The notes under the pieces were generated by a model. It saw only the letters and a list, made by a program, of their open reading frames with translations, had not been told where the DNA came from and did no database searches. Below are positions 60,123-64,000 of a stretch of DNA of 64,000 bases, piece after piece. The translations under genes and the position numbers were made by a program. How positions within the stretch are numbered: position 1 is the first letter of the stretch; each line of letters starts with the position of its first letter. Source of the DNA: Streptomyces kanamyceticus (lineage in GTDB: Bacteria; Actinomycetota; Actinomycetes; Streptomycetales; Streptomycetaceae); NCBI RefSeq assembly GCF_008704495.1, contig NZ_CP023699.1, positions 5,456,001 through 5,520,000 on the forward strand. The letters run 5' to 3'.

Positions 60123-60974
60123 ATGCCTCCCAGGAGCAATCCCACTGCGCGACAAGCGCGGTTGGGTGCGGAACTACGCAAGTTGCGCGAGGCCGCCGGT
60201 CTGTCGACCACGGAGGCCGGTGCTCTGCTGGGCGGCAACCAGGCGCAGATCAGCCACATCGAGGCAGGGCGGTGGGGCGTCAGCGCGGCCCGCGTGCGGC
60301 AGTTGGCCGTGCACTACGAAGCGTCGCACGGAGAGCTGCTGGACGCGCTGTGCGCGATGGCTGAAGAGCGTGGCAAACAGTGGTGGGACGAGTACCGGGG
60401 CGTACTGGCCCCGGGGTTCCTTGACGTCGCCGAACTTGAGTACCGCGCCGCGAGTCTCCGTTCCCTGCAGACAGTGACACTGCCGGGAATCCTGCAGACC
60501 GAGGACTACGTACGAGCGATCTACGGCGGTCACATCCCCGTGCTGCCCGCTGATGAGGTCGAGCTGCGAGTGGAGTTCAGGACGAGGCGGCAGCAGATCT
60601 TCGCGCGTGCCGACCCGCCCTCGTTCGAGGCATTCATCCACGAAGCCGCACTGCGCATGCGATTCGGAGGCGGCAAGGTCACGCGGGCCCAACTCAGCCA
60701 CCTCCGTGCCGCATCCGAGTGGCCGAGCGTGAAGGTGCGCGTCATCCCTTTCGCCAACGAAGAGTTCATCGAAGCCACTCAACCCGTGCTCTATGCGGGT
60801 GGCCCGGTCTCCGAGTTGGACACGGCCCGGGTCTCCGGCGCACTCGGTGGCCACAGCCTGGGCACTGATGCAGGGCTCAAGAAGTACCGGACTCTGTTCG
60901 CCGTCGCGGACCGGACGGCGCTTGGGGTCAAGGCGTCCCGTCAACTCATCCACGACATCGAGAAGGAACTGTGA
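60123..60974 (+). CDS. XRE-HTH/DUF5753 regulator (Scr1-type)
   Basis: 283 aa. N-terminal Cro/CI HTH (ARLGAELRKLREAAGLSTTE, LLGGNQAQISHIEAGRWGVS), then DUF5753 (YRGVLAPGFLDVAELEYRAA, LQTVTLPGILQTEDYVRAIY, MRFGGGKVTRAQLSHLRAAS). The ATG has GGAAGGGAACTG before it. Its stop overlaps the DUF397 start (GTGA). Such pairs behave as toxin-antitoxin-like or developmental regulators in Streptomyces (bldB/whiJ/Scr families). Confidence 0.92.
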   Translation: MPPRSNPTARQARLGAELRKLREAAGLSTTEAGALLGGNQAQISHIEAGRWGVSAARVRQLAVHYEASHGELLDALCAMAEERGKQWWDEYRGVLAPGFLDVAELEYRAASLRSLQTVTLPGILQTEDYVRAIYGGHIPVLPADEVELRVEFRTRRQQIFARADPPSFEAFIHEAALRMRFGGGKVTRAQLSHLRAASEWPSVKVRVIPFANEEFIEATQPVLYAGGPVSELDTARVSGALGGHSLGTDAGLKKYRTLFAVADRTALGVKASRQLIHDIEKEL

Positions 60975-61186
60975 ATACCCTCGCCCCGTCCTCCCTCCGG
61001 CAGATCCAGTGGCAGAAGTCCTCGTTCTCGGGTGCGGGTGACGAGGACTGCGTGGAGGTCGCCCACGCCGGATCCCAGCTCCTCCTCCGCGAGAGCGACG
61101 ACCCGGACACAGTGATAGCAACCACGCCCGCGCGCCTGAACGCCTTGGTCCGCTGGCAGAAGTCCCATCGCCCCAAGGGCAGTTGA
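60971..61186 (+). CDS. DUF397 protein
   Basis: 71 aa, the typical small partner of XRE-DUF5753 regulators: IQWQKSSFSGAGDEDCVEVA (W-x-KSS-S), LLLRESDDPDT, then ARLNALVRWQKSHRP. GTG start in a GTGA overlap. It is thought to be an interacting partner (toxin-like in Scr systems); no enzymatic motif. Confidence 0.92.
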   Translation: MNTLAPSSLRQIQWQKSSFSGAGDEDCVEVAHAGSQLLLRESDDPDTVIATTPARLNALVRWQKSHRPKGS

Positions 61187-61195
61187 TGAGCCGAG

Positions 61196-61807
61196 TCAGG
61201 AGATCGCGCTCAGCTCGGCCTCGATCAGGGCCCGAGCCTCCTCCCCGTACAGGGCAGAACCCTCAAGCAGCCGGAACGCCTTCTCGTAGAGGGCGACTTC
61301 GTCCTTGTCCGTGATGATGAGCTCCGCCGAGTACGTCTCGACCTCGACCGAGAGGCCGTCGAAGATCGAGAAGCAGTGCCCGGGGAACAGTGCCAGCTCC
61401 GCGCGCGACGGGATGACGCCCAGCTTGAGCCCGGGCAGTTCGAAGGCGTCGAGCAGACGGACCAGCTGGCCCCGCATGACCTCCACACCGCCGAGGTTCG
61501 TCCGCAATGCCTGCTCGCCGAGAACCGCGTGATACGTCCGGTTCTCCTGCCCCATGAACTGAGCTCGGGCGGTACGCGCTGCCACTCCTGCCTCGATGTC
61601 GTCGGGGGTTTCATGGAAGTCGACGACCCGTCGGAGGACCGCTCGGGCGTAGTCCGGGGTCTGGAGATTGCCCCAGATGATGTCGTTGCAGTAGTGGCGG
61701 GACTTCCGCGTGGTGCGGGTCAGTTCCAAGAAGTCGTCCTGCACCGGGCCGGTTCCCTCGCTGAGGTACTCGTCCCAAGTCCGACGCCCCTGCCTGGTTG
61801 TGGTCAT
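61196..61807 (-). CDS. DUF5753 protein lacking the HTH (Scr1-like)
   Basis: 203 aa. It starts WDEYLSEGTGPVQDDFLELT and continues into a normal DUF5753 (FLELTRTTRKSRHYCNDIIW, GNLQTPDYARAVLRRVVDF, HAVLGEQALRTNLGGVEVMR). The usual N-terminal HTH is absent and no HTH frame is found upstream, so this is a natural or secondary HTH-less form. It converges on the DUF397 gene and is divergent from the DUF6879 pseudogene, with which it would form a module. Confidence 0.8.
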   Translation of the reverse strand: MTTTRQGRRTWDEYLSEGTGPVQDDFLELTRTTRKSRHYCNDIIWGNLQTPDYARAVLRRVVDFHETPDDIEAGVAARTARAQFMGQENRTYHAVLGEQALRTNLGGVEVMRGQLVRLLDAFELPGLKLGVIPSRAELALFPGHCFSIFDGLSVEVETYSAELIITDKDEVALYEKAFRLLEGSALYGEEARALIEAELSAIS

Positions 61808-61943
61808 ACCTGAGAGTCTCCCCAGGGCACCAGGTGAAAGGAACCTCAAGTCCGTTCAAGTGTATGGAAGTTCGGTGCGCCGAGCGGTCAGCCAAGTGCA
61901 AGCTCAGGGGTAGAGATCGTTTCTCCCCGAGCTGGAGGAAGCC

Positions 61944-62442
61944 ATGGAGCCCACGTTTGACGAGCTGTTCCGACTGGCCAAGCGATCTGCCGTCCATCTG
62001 GAGTGCGGGACGGGTACATGCAGTCCGACCCGGAGTACGTCTCCTGGCGGGACGGAGCGCGAGACGGCTCCCGCTATCTGGATCAGGAGACAAGCTCGTG
62101 GCTCGCGCTGATGCGATAGATCACCGGGCGCGGATCGTCTCGGAGCCCGTCACGGACTACATCCGCTTCGAGGACCACGTGACCGCCGGAAACGTCGCGG
62201 CGGGCGAACAGGTCCGTTGGCTGCCGCGGCGTCGAGCCTCGGACCTCGCACTCCCCGGCAACGACTTCTGGCTGTTCGATGACAGCTTCGTCGCCTTCCT
62301 GCACTTCACCGGAGCGGGCGAACTCTCGCCGGAAGGCGATGAGGAGCGTACGACGGACCCGGCCGTGCGGCGGTTGTGCTCCACAGCCTTCGAGGCGGTG
62401 TGGGGCCGGGCCGTCCCGCATGAGGAATACCGGATCCCCTGA
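61944..62442 (+). pseudogene. DUF6879 family gene, two frameshifts
   Basis: Starts well (GGAGGAAGCC then ATG; EPTFDELFRLAKRSAVHLE) but loses a base near 62003. The next block (DGYMQSDPEYVSWRDGARDG) is in another frame, which itself hits TAG at about 62117. The C-terminal part (ARIVSEPVTDYIRFEDHVTA, VRWLPRRRASDLALPGNDFW, FEAVWGRAVPHEEY) is in a third frame to 62442. The order and length equal one intact DUF6879 protein, the usual partner of DUF5753 regulators. Confidence 0.82.
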
Positions 62443-62449
62443 CGGGCCA

Positions 62450-62566
62450 CGGTCGGATGCCCCGCCGGATCCTCGTGCCCCCGTCCCCTGACGCGTCGTC
62501 CAGCACGGTCGGGCCAGCTCGGCGGTCGGGGTAGTCGAGCACGACGCACCGCAGCTCGGCGATCAT
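62450..62566 (-). pseudogene. VOC-family gene remnant with internal deletion
   Basis: Minus strand: ATG at 62566 opens with MIAELRCVVLDYPDR, the beginning of a glyoxalase-like protein. About 40 bp later, in another frame, comes EDPAGHPTVARQG, the ending of the same family. Nearly the whole central ~300 bp is missing. The intact relative at 1049-1423 shows the same two landmarks about 110 residues apart. Confidence 0.65.
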
Positions 62567-62601
62567 GGTCGGTGAGCGTAGAGGGCAGGCAGGCGTGGGT
62601 G

Positions 62602-62721
62602 TCAGGGCAGGAGCGCTGCCGCCTGGTCGGGGGCCTCGGTCAGCCACTGCTCGCGCTCGGCGGGTGTCGAGCCCGTCACCGTGCGGAAGACCGTTCTGCG
62701 GACGTCGGGTACGCCCACGTA
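62602..62721 (-). pseudogene. Possible C-terminal remnant of an unknown gene
   Basis: Minus-strand frame reading EPYVGVPDVRRTVFRTVTGS, then TPAEREQWLTEAPDQAAALL and a stop at 62604. It is protein-like in composition but has no start or upstream body. The remaining bases to 62939 show no gene. The stretch 62443-62939 therefore looks like accumulated gene debris. Confidence 0.3.
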
Positions 62722-62939
62722 CGGTTCCGCCGCGCCGCTGCGCGGTCCGATGCCCGTCGGTGGCCGTGCCCGCAGTGCTGTCGACGCGGCGGAGCCCCTA
62801 GCGGGAACTGCTCGCCGCTTGGAGTTCCGTCAACTGCCTTTCTAAGCACAGATGTTGACGCCGATGTCCGTAGCCCGCTCGATGACGGCTTAGGGCACCT
62901 CTGATCAAGAGAGCCAAACGGCCAGGTCGGAGCGCAGTT

Positions 62940-64000
62940 CTAGACCTTGATCCCCGACAGCTTCGACAGTTTCAACAGCTCCGCGTTGCTCCTGCGGTGC
63001 AGGGATGACAGCACACGGAACACCTCCCGCCCCATCGGGTGGATGCGGGCAAACTGCGGAGCGACGTTCCATGCGGTTGACAGGTTCGCCAGGGCCCCGT
63101 CACGGTCCCCTGTGTCGAGCTGCGCCCGTGCCGCGTTGATGTACGTCGGTGCCACTCGGGTAGGGGACATTCCCGCCAGGGCGGCGGAAAGGTCATCCGT
63201 CAAGGCCAGGGCCTCGCGCGGCCTGCCGAGATCCACACCGGTGGCCAACCGGTGCGTGAACACGTTCTGCGGGCCAACCGTGAGGCCGTGCACGTCCAGT
63301 TCGCGGCTCATCCCTTGGGCAGTAGCCAGGGCCGACCTGATGTGCCGCTCCGCTTCTCGCTTCGCTTCCTTCTTGTCCTTGAGCCTTCCCGCCAGGGTCA
63401 TGCCGCGAAGGTTGAGGATGCACACGGCAATGTCGCGGTCAGTGCTGTCGAGTGCTCCCTGAGCCTTGGTGATGGCGCTGTCCACCAGGCTGAGCCCGCG
63501 CTCGACGTCGCCGAAGTTCAGGTATGTGCCTGCACGGTCCCGAGCTGCTACAGCCTCCCCCAGCGGGTTCGGCTGCTGCTCGACCGCCCACCGCTGCCGA
63601 GTCACGGCAAGCTCTGCCATGTCCATCCAGCGATGCCGCGCGGCGAGCCAATAGGCGGTGCTGTAGACATCTGCGAGCACCATCCACGCTTCGGAAGTGT
63701 TCGCGGTGTGCGCGTGCGTCGTGGCGTCCCTCAGCAGCTGGGGAAGCATGGGAAGCAGCTTGGCGACATCGGCCTTGTTGCGGTACCCGTCCGCCGTACC
63801 CATGGCAGCGCTGAGCCTGCTCTCCTCGACCGTCCCACGGTTCGGCAGGTCATAGTCCCTGATGGCCGCCCGCAGGTCTTCCAGCGGTTGCTTCGCCCGT
63901 CGCGCAACCGCTGATGTCCCCAGCACTTCGGCCAAGGACAGTCCCATGGGCTTGCCGACCGCAGCCGCTACCGCCGGGGTGAGTGCCCGGTCCCCTACTT
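62940..64000 (-). CDS. TPR-containing regulator, C-terminal part (runs off window)
   Basis: The frame is open to the window edge: beyond MGLSLAEVLG it continues upstream as ALTPAVAAAVGK, so the protein begins outside. The visible ~350 residues are alpha-helical TPR-like repeats (LLPMLPQLLRDATTHAHTAN, EAWMVLADVYSTAYWLAARH, RAGTYLNFGDVERGLSLVDS, INAARAQLDTGDRDGALANL). The architecture matches Streptomyces XRE-HTH proteins with a TPR sensor domain; the HTH itself is not in the window. Confidence 0.8.
   Translation of the reverse strand, partial: VGDRALTPAVAAAVGKPMGLSLAEVLGTSAVARRAKQPLEDLRAAIRDYDLPNRGTVEESRLSAAMGTADGYRNKADVAKLLPMLPQLLRDATTHAHTANTSEAWMVLADVYSTAYWLAARHRWMDMAELAVTRQRWAVEQQPNPLGEAVAARDRAGTYLNFGDVERGLSLVDSAITKAQGALDSTDRDIAVCILNLRGMTLAGRLKDKKEAKREAERHIRSALATAQGMSRELDVHGLTVGPQNVFTHRLATGVDLGRPREALALTDDLSAALAGMSPTRVAPTYINAARAQLDTGDRDGALANLSTAWNVAPQFARIHPMGREVFRVLSSLHRRSNAELLKLSKLSGIKV

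Overview
The window is chromosomal DNA from a Streptomyces-type actinomycete. The DNA is very GC-rich and genes are packed on both strands, with strong third-position G/C bias, many GTG starts, several 4-bp ATGA/GTGA gene overlaps and leaderless-looking promoters. The order gpmA ... phoU/phoR-phoP ... carD-ispD-ispF-cysS-rlmB ... msiK ... tRNA-Thr, with mshA-YbjN upstream, is the conserved Streptomyces core order known around phoRP. No secondary-metabolite cluster, phage or CRISPR array is visible.

Layout. (1) 1-1.9 kb: the 5' end of a SARP/AfsR-like regulator and small conserved genes. (2) 1.9-6.7 kb: an accessory island with visibly lower GC. It holds gene relics, an IS5-family transposase pseudogene, an SDR oxidoreductase, an unrecognised 437-aa protein and a putative defence protein with an Mrr/EVE-like N-terminal domain. 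(3) 7-18.6 kb: an HTH regulator with an HbhA-like lysine-tailed protein, DUF2516, a response-regulator/PP2C phosphatase, an NlpC/P60 hydrolase, a methyltransferase, mshA-YbjN (mycothiol), a Tat-exported beta-helix protein, an MFS exporter and gpmA. (4) 18.7-23.7 kb: a VapBC-type toxin-antitoxin pair, a GNAT enzyme, small membrane proteins, a large secreted beta-propeller/Ig protein and a 52-aa Cys-rich peptide. (5) 23.7-38.2 kb: phosphate regulon control (phoU <- PHO box -> phoR-phoP), DUF461 lipoprotein, carD, MEP-pathway genes ispD-ispF, cysS, rlmB, a DoxX protein, a sugar nucleotidyltransferase, msiK and tRNA-Thr(TGT). (6) 38.2-51 kb: a TetR/NmrA/NTF2 operon with paired operators, an amino-acid oxidase-like enzyme, a DsbA-like lipoprotein, a rhomboid-like protein, an APH-fold kinase, GNAT/Eis acetyltransferases, a quinone reductase, a phytoene-desaturase-like flavoprotein, a pentapeptide-repeat protein and a nested ~390-bp inverted-repeat element. 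(7) 51-59.4 kb: a SenS/SenR-like two-component system divergent from an HbpS-like haem-binding protein, then ankyrin, YncE-like and M1 aminopeptidase genes and a PadR/membrane-protein pair. (8) 59.4-64 kb: a variable region of XRE-DUF5753/DUF397/DUF6879 (Scr1-type) genes with decayed members, and a TPR regulator running off the end.

The most unusual feature is a recurring architecture in which the 3' end of a gene, including its stop codon, is repeated just downstream. It is seen at the NlpC/P60 gene, the methyltransferase, phoP and the APH-fold kinase. At phoP the downstream copy differs only by synonymous changes, which suggests an allelic-exchange scar rather than slippage. Other leads are the Cys-rich mini-protein beside phoU, the 437-aa orphan plus EVE-like protein in the island, and several well-formed operator palindromes whose regulators are encoded next door.
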